Assembly (NCBI GenBank): GCA_015665415.1
Contig: JADFAE010000013.1
Span: 124,001-188,000, forward strand
DNA: 64,000 nt
Reading direction: 5' to 3'
DNA from: Roseobacter sp.
GTDB lineage: Bacteria > Pseudomonadota > Alphaproteobacteria > Rhodobacterales > Rhodobacteraceae
Below the pieces are notes generated by a model that did not search any database, was not told the origin of the DNA, and saw only the letters and a program-made list of their open reading frames with translations. Positions 32,555-43,396 of the stretch are shown here, in pieces; the stretch's first letter is position 1, and every line of letters begins with the position of its first letter. The position numbers and the translations under genes were made by a program.

Positions 32555-34177
32555 TCATTCAGCGGCCAGGGCCACCTTACCACGGATCATATCCGCAGCC
32601 TTTTCAGCAATCATGATGGTGGGCGCATTGGTATTGCCGCCGATCAGCCTGGGCATCACGGAAGCATCCACAACGCGCAGCCCCTCCATGCCGCGCACTT
32701 TCAGTTCCGGGTCGACCACGGCCATCTCGTCCTGGCCCATCTTGCAGGTTCCCACCGGATGATAGATCGTATCTGAGCGCGCCCGGATGTGCTGCTCCAA
32801 CGCTGCGTCATCCGGCTCCCCATTGATAAAGAGTTCTTTTTTGATGAAACCAGCCAGGGGGTCTGCCGCCATGATCTGCCGGGTTTTGCGGGTGCCCTTG
32901 ATCAAGGTCGCCAGATCATCCGGATGCGACAGGAACTGCGGATCGATCCGAGGGGCGGCAGAAGGGTCGCCTGAGTTCAGGGATACAGTGCCGCGCGACT
33001 TGGGTCGCAGCACACAGGTGTGGCAGCTAATGCCATGGCCCAGGTGCAGCTTGCGGGCATGATCATCAACAATTGAGATGACAAAATGCAACTGCACATC
33101 GGGACGCTCCAGGTGGCTTTCGGTTTTCAGAAAGGCCGCACCTTCGGCAAAGGGCGTGGCAATCATGCCGCGCCCTGTCTTGCGCCAGTTGGAGACATGT
33201 TTCATCAGCGCCACGCCCCCCGGCAAAGAGATGCCAAAATTGTCGCGGTCATGGGTCTTATAGGCAAGGGTGAAATCCAAATGGTCCTGCAGGTTCTGCC
33301 CCACTCCGGGCAGCTCGTGGACCATCTCGATACCATGGGGGCGAATATCCTCCGCTCGCCCAACACCCGACAGCTGCAACAGCTGAGGTGAGTTAAAAGC
33401 CCCGCCACACAAGATGACTTCGCGGCCTGCTGTGACCTGCTTGTCCTGACCTGCCTGCCGATAGGCCACACCCGTGGCGCGCTTGCCCTCAAACAGCACC
33501 TTGGAGGCTTGGGCCTTGGTGATTACGGTCAGGTTCTGACGCCCCATCACAGGATGCAGATAGGCGGCTGCGGCCGAACAGCGTTCGCCGTTCTTGTCTG
33601 CGGCGTGAAACTGGGTGACCTGATATTCGCCAATGCCCTCGTTATCACCGCCATTGAAATCCGCCACCTCACGCAATTGAAGCGACTGCCCGGCCTCGAC
33701 AAAGGCGCGAGTCACCGGGCGCGGGGATTTCTGGTTGCTCACCTGCAAAGGGCCGGCATCCCCATGGCTGGCATCCCCGCCGCGTTCGTTGTGTTCCGAA
33801 CGCTTGAAATAGGGCAGCACCGATTGCCAATCCCAGCCGTCGCACCCCAGATCAGCCCATTCATCATAGTCACCAGCGTGGCCGCGCACATAAAGCATGG
33901 CATTGATGGCGCTGGATCCGCCCAGCGATTTGCCCCGCGGCTGGTACCCCTTGCGCCCGTTCAATCCCGGCTGCGGTTCTGTCTCATAAGCCCAATTGTT
34001 GATCTTTGGACGCCCCGGCAACATGGCAACAACCGCCGCAGGTGCCCGCACCAGAATGCCGTCCCCTTTGCCGCCAGCTTCAAGCAAACAAACCGAGGTT
34101 CCGGGATCTTCGCTGAGACGGGATGCAAGAGTGGACCCCGCAGATCCCCCTCCAACGATAACGTAGTCAAACTGCAT
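32555..34177 (-). CDS. GMC-family FAD oxidoreductase (choline/alcohol dehydrogenase type)
   Basis: FAD-dependent oxidoreductase of 540 residues; ATG 34177 chosen because the family starts just before the FAD-binding motif VIVGGGSAGSTLASRLSE (about residues 7-24). Other GMC hallmarks: RGKSLGGSSAINAMLYVRG, GAFNSPQLLQLSGVG, and the C-terminal HPVGTCKMG and DASVMPRLIGGNTNAPTIMI segments, the latter with a catalytic His/Asn region. Likely oxidises a primary alcohol to an aldehyde or acid; the exact substrate cannot be read. Being upstream of an acyl-CoA ligase suggests an alcohol to acid to acyl-CoA route. Confidence 0.85.
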   Translation of the reverse strand: MQFDYVIVGGGSAGSTLASRLSEDPGTSVCLLEAGGKGDGILVRAPAAVVAMLPGRPKINNWAYETEPQPGLNGRKGYQPRGKSLGGSSAINAMLYVRGHAGDYDEWADLGCDGWDWQSVLPYFKRSEHNERGGDASHGDAGPLQVSNQKSPRPVTRAFVEAGQSLQLREVADFNGGDNEGIGEYQVTQFHAADKNGERCSAAAAYLHPVMGRQNLTVITKAQASKVLFEGKRATGVAYRQAGQDKQVTAGREVILCGGAFNSPQLLQLSGVGRAEDIRPHGIEMVHELPGVGQNLQDHLDFTLAYKTHDRDNFGISLPGGVALMKHVSNWRKTGRGMIATPFAEGAAFLKTESHLERPDVQLHFVISIVDDHARKLHLGHGISCHTCVLRPKSRGTVSLNSGDPSAAPRIDPQFLSHPDDLATLIKGTRKTRQIMAADPLAGFIKKELFINGEPDDAALEQHIRARSDTIYHPVGTCKMGQDEMAVVDPELKVRGMEGLRVVDASVMPRLIGGNTNAPTIMIAEKAADMIRGKVALAAE

Positions 34178-34527
34178 ATTTCCCCTCCCGGCTGCACCCA
34201 TTTTTGGCAAAACTTCACCGCATCAGGAGGCGACCTGTCCAGTCTTACTCAGCGTAACGGATCAATTGCCGCCAGAGGTCAGGGCGTGAGATCCCCTTCC
34301 AGACAGAAAAGGGGCGCTTGTTTTCAAGCGCCCCAGACGTCCAAAACCCAGAGAGGAGGTCGCCCTGGCTTTGGGACATTCGCTCTAAAAGTCCTCTAGA
34401 CCATCTGCCCTATTTGCTAACGCGGCATTAAGCATTGAAAGCGCAAACAGGTTTCACTTCACCTTTAACGGTATTTTCCTGACCTTCGCGTGGTCAGGAC
34501 TGTTTGGCGCAATTCACAGGGGCACGA
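34178..34527. other. Non-coding stretch between the aminotransferase and GMC genes
   Basis: 350 bases holding the promoter of the GMC-ligase pair and, at 34311-34334, a terminator of the aminotransferase transcript. The part 34390-34520 is AT-richer (TTAAGCATTGAAA, TTTAACGG). No coding frame with plausible codon use was seen. Confidence 0.6.
34304..34334 (-). terminator. Terminator of the cyclodeaminase-aminotransferase operon
   Basis: GGGGCGCTTG (34311-34320) pairs perfectly with CAAGCGCCCC (34325-34334) around TTTT. On the minus strand the stem is followed by TTTTCTGT. Confidence 0.8.
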
Positions 34528-35646
34528 TCAATAGCGGCGCAGATAGGCCGAAACCTTCTCCAGGCCTTTTTGCAAGATGGCAGGCGTATTGGCGTAACCG
34601 ACGCGGATATAGCCCTCCATGTTGAGCGCCGATCCCGGGGTGAACATCACGCCGGTCTCCTGCAACAGGTCCAGACAGAATTGGCGCGAAGTCATCGGCA
34701 GATCGTATTTCAGCAGGGCCGTGGTGCCGGATCTCGGCTTGACCCATGAGATCAGCGGCTCTTGCTCTACCCAATCCTGTAACATCGCCAGATTTCCCCG
34801 GGTGATCATCTGGCTGCGCGCCAGAACCTGCTCCTGATGCTCCAACGCAAGGGCAGCAAAGTGATCGTCGATCATACCCACAGAGATGGTGTCATAATCG
34901 CGGTGGATGGACACCGCATCGATCAACTCTTGTGGGCCGGCGATCCAGCCCAGCCGCAAACCCGCCAGCGAAAAGGCCTTGGACATGCCCGCCGTGCTGA
35001 TTCCTTTTTCATAGAGATCGGCAATCGAGACGGTCATGCCCGCCCCCTCTTGATCCGTGCCGCGATAGACCTCATCACACAGGATCCAAGCCCCGGCGGT
35101 GCGGGCGATTTCGACAACCTCCTCCAGCAGGGCGCGATCCATCAACGCCCCGGTTGGATTGTTGGGGTTGTTCAGTGCAATCAATTTGGTGCCCGGCGTC
35201 ACCAAGGCGCGCAATTGATCGAGATCCGGCAAAAACCCGTCTTCTTCGCGCAGTTGCAGGCAGTGCAGATCCGCACCGATACTGGCTGGGATCGAATAAT
35301 GCTGCTGATAGGTCGGCACCACCGCCACCACCCGATCGCCCCGTTCCACCAAGGTTTTATGCACCAGCATATTGGCCCCGATGGTGCCATGGGTGGTCAC
35401 CACATTCTCCGGCCTCTGCTGATCATACAGCGCGGCGATGGCCCGGCGAATCCGATCCGAGCCCTCAATTGCGCCATAGGTCATCTTCATCTCCAGCAGC
35501 TCCGACAGGTCGCTGTGGTTCTTGCCCGCAAGGGTCAGCAATTCAGCGATGGTCAGGCTTTCCACGCAGGTCTCTGCCAGGTTCAATTCGCACCTGGTTT
35601 CCCATTCGTTCATCCAGATTTCGACACCAAAAGGCTCAATATGCAT
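34528..35646 (-). CDS. Class I/II PLP-dependent aminotransferase
   Basis: A 372-residue PLP enzyme; ATG 35646 overlaps the stop of the upstream cyclodeaminase-family gene and starts MHIEPFGVEIWMNEWE. Motifs: NNPNNPTG (159-166), DEVYRG (191-196), Lys223 in SKAFSLAGLRLGW as the PLP Schiff-base lysine, and RVGYAN near the C-terminus with the carboxylate-binding Arg. Substrate unknown. Pairing with an ornithine-cyclodeaminase-type reductase suggests a route for degrading or making a specific amino acid. Confidence 0.85.
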   Translation of the reverse strand: MHIEPFGVEIWMNEWETRCELNLAETCVESLTIAELLTLAGKNHSDLSELLEMKMTYGAIEGSDRIRRAIAALYDQQRPENVVTTHGTIGANMLVHKTLVERGDRVVAVVPTYQQHYSIPASIGADLHCLQLREEDGFLPDLDQLRALVTPGTKLIALNNPNNPTGALMDRALLEEVVEIARTAGAWILCDEVYRGTDQEGAGMTVSIADLYEKGISTAGMSKAFSLAGLRLGWIAGPQELIDAVSIHRDYDTISVGMIDDHFAALALEHQEQVLARSQMITRGNLAMLQDWVEQEPLISWVKPRSGTTALLKYDLPMTSRQFCLDLLQETGVMFTPGSALNMEGYIRVGYANTPAILQKGLEKVSAYLRRY

Positions 35647-36614
35647 CAGACAGTTCCCTCGTGAGTGGTGGTTTGGTGGCACTGAAACAGGGCATTGGCG
35701 ATGGCAATATCTTCCAGCCCCAACCCGACAGAGCGGAAAAACACCGGCTGCGCCCCATCTGGCCGCGGACAGGCCCCTGTCGCCAGCTCTGCCAGATCAC
35801 CGCGTAGATCTTTCGAGTCCCAGCCGTGGTCTCGAGCGGCCAACCGCATCTCGCCAGCGGTCTGCGGCGTCGTGGCCCGATAGTCGCAATAGACCTGCGC
35901 GCGGTTCAAAAAGGCAGGATCGACCTCATGGGCCTCGGCGACATTGGTGCTGATCGACGTCACCAGCGCCCCCGGTGACAGCGCCGCAACATCCAGGACC
36001 GGCTGCCCCGAAGAGGTACACAGCATCACCACTTCAGCGCCCTGGGCCGCATCCTCGGCACTGTCGCAAATCTGAACATGGGGGCAAATCTCACGCCACT
36101 GCGCCTGTTTCTTCGCATCTTTGGCCAGGCGCGGCGAATACAGCGTGACAGAACGCCAATCACGCAAACCAGAGACATGGTGCCAATGCGCGGCGGCAAT
36201 GGCACCGGACCCGATGATCGCCAGCCTGTCGGCCTTGCTCACTGCCAGATAGTCCACAGCCAGGGCCGTGGTCGCCGCGGTGCGCTCTGTGGTCAGCCGC
36301 CCGGCATCACATAGCATCAGCGGCTGCCCCGTCTTCATCGACATCAACAGGGTCCAGGCCGTAATCACCGCAGGCCCGTCCTGCACCAGATAGGGAGATA
36401 GCTTGGCGCCAAAGACACCAGCCCCACTCAGGGCCCCCAGATAAGTAATGAAATCACCCTGTCCCTTGGGCAACAGGGTGAGGCTCTGCGGCGGCTGTTC
36501 CGCCTCCCCCTTGCCCAGTTCAACAAACAGGCGGCGCATTTCGTTCACGACATCAAGTCGCGGCAAGAGCGCGTCCACGGCGGCAGCATCAAGGGTCATC
36601 GGGGCAAAGGGCAT
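35646..36614 (-). CDS. Ornithine cyclodeaminase / mu-crystallin family protein
   Basis: A 322-residue NAD(P)-binding enzyme of the OCD/mu-crystallin family, which includes ornithine cyclodeaminase, alanine dehydrogenases and ketimine or iminosuccinate reductases. Visible: GAKLSPYLVQDGPAVIT in the substrate domain, RTAATTALAVDYLA, and the Rossmann motif AIIGSGAIAAAHWHH. The Gly-rich loop ends in Ala-Ala rather than the more usual Gln. Substrate not deducible. Coupled to the aminotransferase and divergent from a LuxR-type regulator 120 bases away. Confidence 0.85.
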   Translation of the reverse strand: MPFAPMTLDAAAVDALLPRLDVVNEMRRLFVELGKGEAEQPPQSLTLLPKGQGDFITYLGALSGAGVFGAKLSPYLVQDGPAVITAWTLLMSMKTGQPLMLCDAGRLTTERTAATTALAVDYLAVSKADRLAIIGSGAIAAAHWHHVSGLRDWRSVTLYSPRLAKDAKKQAQWREICPHVQICDSAEDAAQGAEVVMLCTSSGQPVLDVAALSPGALVTSISTNVAEAHEVDPAFLNRAQVYCDYRATTPQTAGEMRLAARDHGWDSKDLRGDLAELATGACPRPDGAQPVFFRSVGLGLEDIAIANALFQCHQTTTHEGTV

Positions 36615-36734
36615 CTATCGGGCTTTCTGTTGTGACCCAGTCATCTATGCCTTTGCTGCCAGGTTTTGCTATCATCCCAAGGGAGGATGCACCCCCCCAG
36701 CGCCCGTGCTAACACAGGACCAAAGGAGAGCTGC

Positions 36735-37562
36735 GTGCCAAATATTAAAGGCTATATCGAAGCTGGCAGTATCGAGGCTCTGAATCAGCATCTGTGTCGG
36801 CTGATCGAGGGCAACGGCTGCCCACAGGAACTGATTTCCGCCGCCTCCTATGTGCTGCCCTTTACCGCCGCATTTGTGGTGGTCAACAGGCGTGGACAAT
36901 GCCCCATTCATCTTTGTGACACCTATGCGCCCGGCCCGCCAAAAGAGGCGGTGCAGCGCTATGTCTCCAGCACCTATCTGCTCAACCCGGTCTACAACGC
37001 CTTTCTCTCCGGGCTCGCACCGGGACTGCATTCAATGGCGGATTTGGCACCGGACAACTGGAGCCATGCTGATCTCACTACACCGGTATTGCCAGACATC
37101 CGCGAAGAAATCGGCTATCGCACGCCAGGCTGGCCCGCAGGACTGCAAGAGCTGTCGCTGACGGTTGATCTGGATGCAGATACCATGGGCGAAGTCAGTT
37201 TTGCCCGCCCGGCCAGCCAGGGCGGCTTCCCCCCAGATTTGATCGTGCCATTGCTGCCCTTCTATCCGCTGTTTGCCACCGGATTTCGCGCGCTTTGGTC
37301 CAGGCACCCGCAAAATACTGGCCGCCCCGAGGCCTCACATCCCGTGCTGGAGGATTTCGCCCGTGACCTGCTGTCCCCGCGTGAACAGCAGGTGGTGCAG
37401 ATGATCCTCAAAGGACATTCCAGCCTGTCGATCAGCCTGACACTGGATATCGCGGTGCCGACGGTCAAAACCCACCGCAAACACGCCTATGCCAAACTCG
37501 GGATCAGCACCCAGCAACAGCTGTTCGGCGCTTTTCTTGCATGGCAGACGGGATCAGCGTGA
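36735..37562 (+). CDS. LuxR-family transcriptional regulator
   Basis: A 275-residue protein; GTG 36735 is preceded by AAAGGAG about 8 bases upstream, while the in-frame codons further left lack such a site. Residues about 211-265 are a LuxR/GerE helix-turn-helix (LSPREQQVVQMILKGHSS, then VPTVKTHRKHAYAKLGI). The N-terminal 200 residues match neither a response-regulator receiver nor, by eye, a typical acyl-homoserine-lactone domain, so the signal is unknown. It is divergent from the cyclodeaminase-aminotransferase operon and probably regulates it. Confidence 0.85.
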   Translation: MPNIKGYIEAGSIEALNQHLCRLIEGNGCPQELISAASYVLPFTAAFVVVNRRGQCPIHLCDTYAPGPPKEAVQRYVSSTYLLNPVYNAFLSGLAPGLHSMADLAPDNWSHADLTTPVLPDIREEIGYRTPGWPAGLQELSLTVDLDADTMGEVSFARPASQGGFPPDLIVPLLPFYPLFATGFRALWSRHPQNTGRPEASHPVLEDFARDLLSPREQQVVQMILKGHSSLSISLTLDIAVPTVKTHRKHAYAKLGISTQQQLFGAFLAWQTGSA

Positions 37563-37616
37563 TCCCGCCCCATCCAAGCAAGGCGCGCGCAGACCCTGCT
37601 GCGCGCCGGACTGGCT

Positions 37617-39122
37617 TCATTTGCCCGCGACGCGTTCAGCGACCGCAGATTGGGACGCGACCTCTGCATCCTCGAACCCATCATCTGCCTCAATCACTTC
37701 AGCTTCGCCGATCTCTTCCTCGGCGAGATCCACTGCAGTCGAGGCCCCAGCGCCGGTGATCAGCGGCAGCATATAGGCTGCGGTGACGCCGGTCAGTTCC
37801 GGTGTCTCCGGACGCTGCCAGCTGAGGGTGTCAAAGCTGGTGCAATGCTCGCAAACCGGAGCCCATTCCGCGTGGATGTGATTGCAATTGTCGCACAGCC
37901 ACTGCGGGCCGCGTGGGGCGCTGAGGGCCCGGGCCAGCCAGGCCTGGGTAATCGCATCCTCAGCACCTTCGCCTTTTTCAATCGCTGCCATCAGCGTCAG
38001 CGCGCGGGCATCCGGGGCCCGTTCCAGCAGATCACCAAGGCTGCGTCGGGCTTCGGGGAAATCCTCGGCGACGATATGCAGCTCTGCCATGATCAGGCGG
38101 GTTTCATCATCCTTCGGCTTAAGCCGCGCCAGCTGTTCAAAACGTTTCACCCGCGCAGCAGCACTCTCATCGGGTTCAACCGCTGCAAAGACATGCGCCA
38201 GATCCGGGTGCGGCTGGGCCTCCCAGGCCTTTTTCAAAACCTTGATGGCAGGGCGTTTCTTGCCCTGTTCCAGATAGGCACGCGCAGCCATGGCAGCAGC
38301 GGGAACCAGATCCGGCGAGAGCCGGTTCGCCTCGATAGCCTGTTCGCGCTGCTCAAGGCTTGCGCCCTCTTCCGCCACGCCCTGCGAGGCCGACAAGGCC
38401 AGCACTGCATCGCGGCGCTTGAAGACATCGCGCGGCAAGGTGCCGGTCTTGAGCTTGGTCGAAAGCGTCTTGCGTGCCCCTGCCCAATCCTCGGCGCGGG
38501 CCTGCAATTGCAGCAGTGTATCCTGAACCTCTTCGTGTTTGGGACGCAGCGCCAGCGCCTTTTCGGCCAGCTGCAGCGCCGTTTCGCTGTCACCTTCCGA
38601 AAGCTTCTGCTTCATGATCCCGCGAACCCCAACAAAGCGCGTATTCTGATTAGCCAGCAACCGCTTATAGGCTTCGGCCGCCTTTGGACTATCGCCCGCC
38701 ATCTCTGCTGCCTGGGCGGTCAACAGGTCGGTCAGCTGCGGATTATCCAGATACCGCGCCGCCCGCGAGGCCTTGGCCAGGGCCAAACGCCCTTCCCCCG
38801 AGGCCAGCGCCATCAGGCCATCCGACAGCGCCTGATAGCCCTTCTGCTCGCGCCCCTTGTCAAAATAGCGCGAGATCGCGGTCTCATCGCCATTCAGAAA
38901 CTTGAGCGTCGCAATCAACAGCGACAACAGTTTGAAAAAGACCCAGACGAGCACCACCAGAACGCCCAGCGCCAGCACCGATTGCAATGCGCTCAGGGTG
39001 TATTCCGTGCCGGCAACGGTGATCTGTACCCCGCCGGCGGTTTCCATCAGGATTCCAAAGCCAAAGGCCAGCAGCGCCACAATGGCAACAAAGACGAGAA
39101 TTTTCAGCAAAGACCAGAGCAT
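37617..39122 (-). CDS. hemY: HemY-like membrane TPR protein with C-terminal zinc ribbon
   Basis: A 501-residue inner-membrane protein. Two membrane helices (about 4-26 and 43-72) are followed by the HemY_N region and TPR-type helical repeats to about 405. At 410-427 is a CxxC-x10-CxxC group (Cys410, 413, 424, 427) that looks like a small zinc ribbon, comparable to the rubredoxin-like end of LapB. HemY-type proteins lie with hemD and are thought to assist tetrapyrrole synthesis or envelope assembly, but they are not the HemY protoporphyrinogen oxidase. Ten bases downstream of the mitofilin-family gene. Confidence 0.88.
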   Translation of the reverse strand: MLWSLLKILVFVAIVALLAFGFGILMETAGGVQITVAGTEYTLSALQSVLALGVLVVLVWVFFKLLSLLIATLKFLNGDETAISRYFDKGREQKGYQALSDGLMALASGEGRLALAKASRAARYLDNPQLTDLLTAQAAEMAGDSPKAAEAYKRLLANQNTRFVGVRGIMKQKLSEGDSETALQLAEKALALRPKHEEVQDTLLQLQARAEDWAGARKTLSTKLKTGTLPRDVFKRRDAVLALSASQGVAEEGASLEQREQAIEANRLSPDLVPAAAMAARAYLEQGKKRPAIKVLKKAWEAQPHPDLAHVFAAVEPDESAAARVKRFEQLARLKPKDDETRLIMAELHIVAEDFPEARRSLGDLLERAPDARALTLMAAIEKGEGAEDAITQAWLARALSAPRGPQWLCDNCNHIHAEWAPVCEHCTSFDTLSWQRPETPELTGVTAAYMLPLITGAGASTAVDLAEEEIGEAEVIEADDGFEDAEVASQSAVAERVAGK

Positions 39123-39132
39123 GTCAGCTTCC

Positions 39133-40458
<1,326 letters not shown>

Positions 40459-40512
40459 GCCGACCTCCCCTTCGATTCCCAAATCACTTGCTCAGCACAA
40501 TATCTCGCGAGC

Positions 40513-41265
40513 CTACTGCGCAGGGTTGTCACCCTCAAGGTGCGTCAACCGAACTGCGGCATCACGGACCATCGCGGCCATGCCAATCGCATCTGGCGTC
40601 TTACTTACCCGCAAGTCCTTGCAGTTCAAGTCTTTCAACTCTGCAGCTACCGCATCGCTTAGCGCAATCAGAGACAAATTAACTTGATCCAACCCCAGGC
40701 TGGCGAAATGCCGCGCAGTGCGTGGTGAAAAAAGCGGCACCATCACATCACTTTGCGCGGAAATCTCCTGTTTGATCTCCAGGCTCAGCGGCAAAAGCTG
40801 TTGCTCATAGATGACCTGGCTGGAGCAGGGTAGCCCCAGCTCTGTCAACCGCGTGGCCACCTCACCGCGGGTATGACGCCCATGCAGATGCAACAGCGGC
40901 ACCGGCGGGCGCAAATCCCTCAGCCCTGCCACCAGTTCCGCCGCTGCCCCGCCACAGACCTGCGCTTGCCAGCCTGCTTTTTTCGCAGAATTTGCGGTCC
41001 TCTGACCTACACAATAGACGGGCAGCCCGGCCACGGGTTTGCCGGCGGCGGCCACCCCATTGGCAGAGGTAAAGATCACCCCGGCAAAACCGGCGTACTC
41101 TATCTTGACCTCCAGCGGGCTGATCTGCAGCAGCGGTGCATGGATCACCCTAAGCCCCGCCAACAGCGCCTCTGGCAGCTCAGCAACAAATCGCTGCGAA
41201 GCCGCCTGCGGGCGGGTCATCAACAGCGCCACCTGCGCTGTGCTGGGGGGTCTCTCTGCGCCCAT
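40513..41265 (-). CDS. hemD: Uroporphyrinogen-III synthase HemD
   Basis: HemD closes hydroxymethylbilane to uroporphyrinogen III, the precursor of haem, cobalamin and bacteriochlorophyll. ATG 41265 has GGGAG upstream; the longest frame would extend into tsaD's start region. The 250-residue protein starts its fold at ALLMTRPQAASQRF and shows FTSANGVAAA, CVGQRTA and LFSPRTARHF segments typical of HemD. Start of the hemD-mic60-hemY group. Divergent from tsaD. Confidence 0.88.
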   Translation of the reverse strand: MGAERPPSTAQVALLMTRPQAASQRFVAELPEALLAGLRVIHAPLLQISPLEVKIEYAGFAGVIFTSANGVAAAGKPVAGLPVYCVGQRTANSAKKAGWQAQVCGGAAAELVAGLRDLRPPVPLLHLHGRHTRGEVATRLTELGLPCSSQVIYEQQLLPLSLEIKQEISAQSDVMVPLFSPRTARHFASLGLDQVNLSLIALSDAVAAELKDLNCKDLRVSKTPDAIGMAAMVRDAAVRLTHLEGDNPAQ

Positions 41266-41338
41266 GCCATGCTCCCGGGATTGTTTGCGTGCCCCATTGG
41301 TGCTAGCTCCACCTGCAATCTGATGCAACGGGTACACC

Positions 41339-42436
41339 ATGACACAAAGCCTGACTCTTCTGGGGCTGGAAAGCAGCTGTGACGATACCGCCGCCGCCGT
41401 GGTCCGGCAAGAGGCGGGGCAACGGGCCCAAGTGCTCTCCTCCGTGGTCTTTGGCCAGACCGAGTTGCACAGCGCCTTTGGCGGCGTCGTGCCCGAGATC
41501 GCGGCCCGCGCCCATGCCGAAAAGCTGGATCACTGCGTTGTCGAAGCTCTGGATGCTGCCGGGGTCACGCTGCAGGATCTGGACGCGGTGGCAGTCACCG
41601 CCGGGCCAGGTCTCATCGGGGGGGTGGTCTCTGGGGTGATGTGCGCCAAAGGCATTGCCGCCGCCACCGGATTGCCGCTGGTTGGGGTCAACCATCTGGC
41701 GGGCCATGCGCTGACCCCGCGCCTGACGGATGATATCGCCTATCCCTATCTCATGCTCCTGGTCTCGGGCGGGCATTGCCAATATCTGATCGCGCGCGGA
41801 CCCGAAGATTTCACCCGGTTGGGCGGCACCATTGATGACGCCCCCGGCGAAGCCTTTGACAAGACCGCGCGGCTGCTGGGTCTGCCGCAACCGGGCGGTC
41901 CTTCGGTGCAGAAAGAGGCCGAAGCAGGAGACCCCAAGCGGTTCCGTTTTCCACGTCCGCTGATCCAGCGGGACGACTGCAACCTGTCCTTTTCCGGATT
42001 GAAGACTGCGCTGATGCGGATGCGTGACCAGATCGTGGCGGAAAAATCCGGCCTCACGCGGCAGGATCGCGCCGACCTTTGTGCGGGGTTTCAGGCGGCG
42101 GTTTCAGATGTCCTAGCCTCCAAAACCCGCCGTGCACTGGCGCTGTATCTGGCAGAAAATCCCGCCACCCCAACCCTGGCTGTGGCCGGTGGTGTTGCCG
42201 CAAATACCGCGATTCGCGCCGCGTTAGAGACTGTTTGTGCGGATCTCGGCACCACATTTGTGGCACCGCCGCTGGCGCTGTGCACCGACAATGCCGCGAT
42301 GATCGCCTATGCCGGGTTGGAGCGGTTCAAGTCCGGGGGGCAGGATGACATGGGATTGAGTGCGCGCCCGCGTTGGCCGCTGGATCAAACCGCACCATCG
42401 ATGCTGGGATCGGGTCGCAAGGGAGCCAAGGCATGA
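41339..42436 (+). CDS. tsaD: tRNA threonylcarbamoyladenosine transferase TsaD
   Basis: TsaD transfers the threonylcarbamoyl group to A37 of ANN-decoding tRNAs. The 365-residue protein begins [15 protein letters not shown], has the iron-binding His pair in VNHLAGH, the [10 protein letters not shown] region and the C-terminal [12 protein letters not shown] segment. Typical length. The stop overlaps gpsA (ATGA). tsaE, another subunit of the same pathway, lies at 54463. Confidence 0.98.
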   Translation: MTQSLTLLGLESSCDDTAAAVVRQEAGQRAQVLSSVVFGQTELHSAFGGVVPEIAARAHAEKLDHCVVEALDAAGVTLQDLDAVAVTAGPGLIGGVVSGVMCAKGIAAATGLPLVGVNHLAGHALTPRLTDDIAYPYLMLLVSGGHCQYLIARGPEDFTRLGGTIDDAPGEAFDKTARLLGLPQPGGPSVQKEAEAGDPKRFRFPRPLIQRDDCNLSFSGLKTALMRMRDQIVAEKSGLTRQDRADLCAGFQAAVSDVLASKTRRALALYLAENPATPTLAVAGGVAANTAIRAALETVCADLGTTFVAPPLALCTDNAAMIAYAGLERFKSGGQDDMGLSARPRWPLDQTAPSMLGSGRKGAKA

Positions 42437-43395
42437 GCGTTTCCGTCTTTGGTGCCGGTGCTTTTGGCACCGCCTTGGCGATCTCATTGGCCAAGCAAGC
42501 CCCGATCACCCTCTGGGCGCGCGACGCTACACATGTCGCCGCAATGCAGGCCAGGCGCTGCAACAGCGCCCGCCTGCCCGATGTGCCGCTGCCCGACGGT
42601 CTGTCGCTTACCAATGATTTTGCAGAGGCCGCCGCAGCGGATGCGCTGCTGTTGGCGGTCCCGATGCAGAAACTGCGCGCAGTCCTGCAAGATCACGCCT
42701 CTGATCTGGAGGGCAAGATCCTGGTGGCCTGCTGCAAGGGCATCGAACTCCAGACCGGGCTGGGTCCCATCGCCGTGATCAACGAGGTCTTGCCAAAGTC
42801 CAAGACAGCCCTGCTGACGGGGCCCAGCTTTGCTGCTGATATCGCCCGGGGCCTACCCACCGCGCTGACATTGGCCTGCGGCGAGGCCGAGAGCTGCCGC
42901 AAGCTGCAAGAGCAGCTCACCACCGCCAATCTCCGCCTATATCGCACCTGCGACACCACCGGTGCCGAACTGGGCGGGGCGTTGAAAAATGTCATTGCCA
43001 TTGGCTGTGGCGCGGTGATTGGTGCGGGCCTGGGTGACAGTGCCCGCGCCGCCCTGATGACGCGGGGCTACGCCGAGATGCAACGCATGGCGCTGGCCTG
43101 CGGTGCCCGGCCTGAAACCCTGGCCGGGCTTTCGGGATTTGGCGACCTGACTCTCACCTGCAGCTCCACCCTGTCGCGCAACTATCAGCTGGGCCTGTCG
43201 ATTGGGCGCGGCGAGGACTTTGACCCCAAGATCACCGTCGAAGGGGCCGCCACCGCCCGCGCCACCGCGGCCAAGGCCAAAACCATGGGGCTGGACATGC
43301 CCATCACCGAAACCGTCGTTGGATTGCTGAATGGTGACTTGACGATTGCCACGGCCGGCGCTCAACTGCTGGCACGCCCGTTGAAAGAGGAATGA
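42433..43395 (+). CDS. gpsA: Glycerol-3-phosphate dehydrogenase [NAD(P)+] GpsA
   Basis: Reduces dihydroxyacetone phosphate to sn-glycerol-3-phosphate for phospholipid synthesis. ATG 42433 overlaps the tsaD stop and gives 320 residues. The Rossmann motif is [11 protein letters not shown] near residues 5-15; the catalytic lysine region is [12 protein letters not shown] and the substrate loop [14 protein letters not shown]. The tsaD-gpsA pair is common in Rhodobacterales. Confidence 0.97.
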   Translation: MSVSVFGAGAFGTALAISLAKQAPITLWARDATHVAAMQARRCNSARLPDVPLPDGLSLTNDFAEAAAADALLLAVPMQKLRAVLQDHASDLEGKILVACCKGIELQTGLGPIAVINEVLPKSKTALLTGPSFAADIARGLPTALTLACGEAESCRKLQEQLTTANLRLYRTCDTTGAELGGALKNVIAIGCGAVIGAGLGDSARAALMTRGYAEMQRMALACGARPETLAGLSGFGDLTLTCSSTLSRNYQLGLSIGRGEDFDPKITVEGAATARATAAKAKTMGLDMPITETVVGLLNGDLTIATAGAQLLARPLKEE

Positions 43396-43396
43396 A

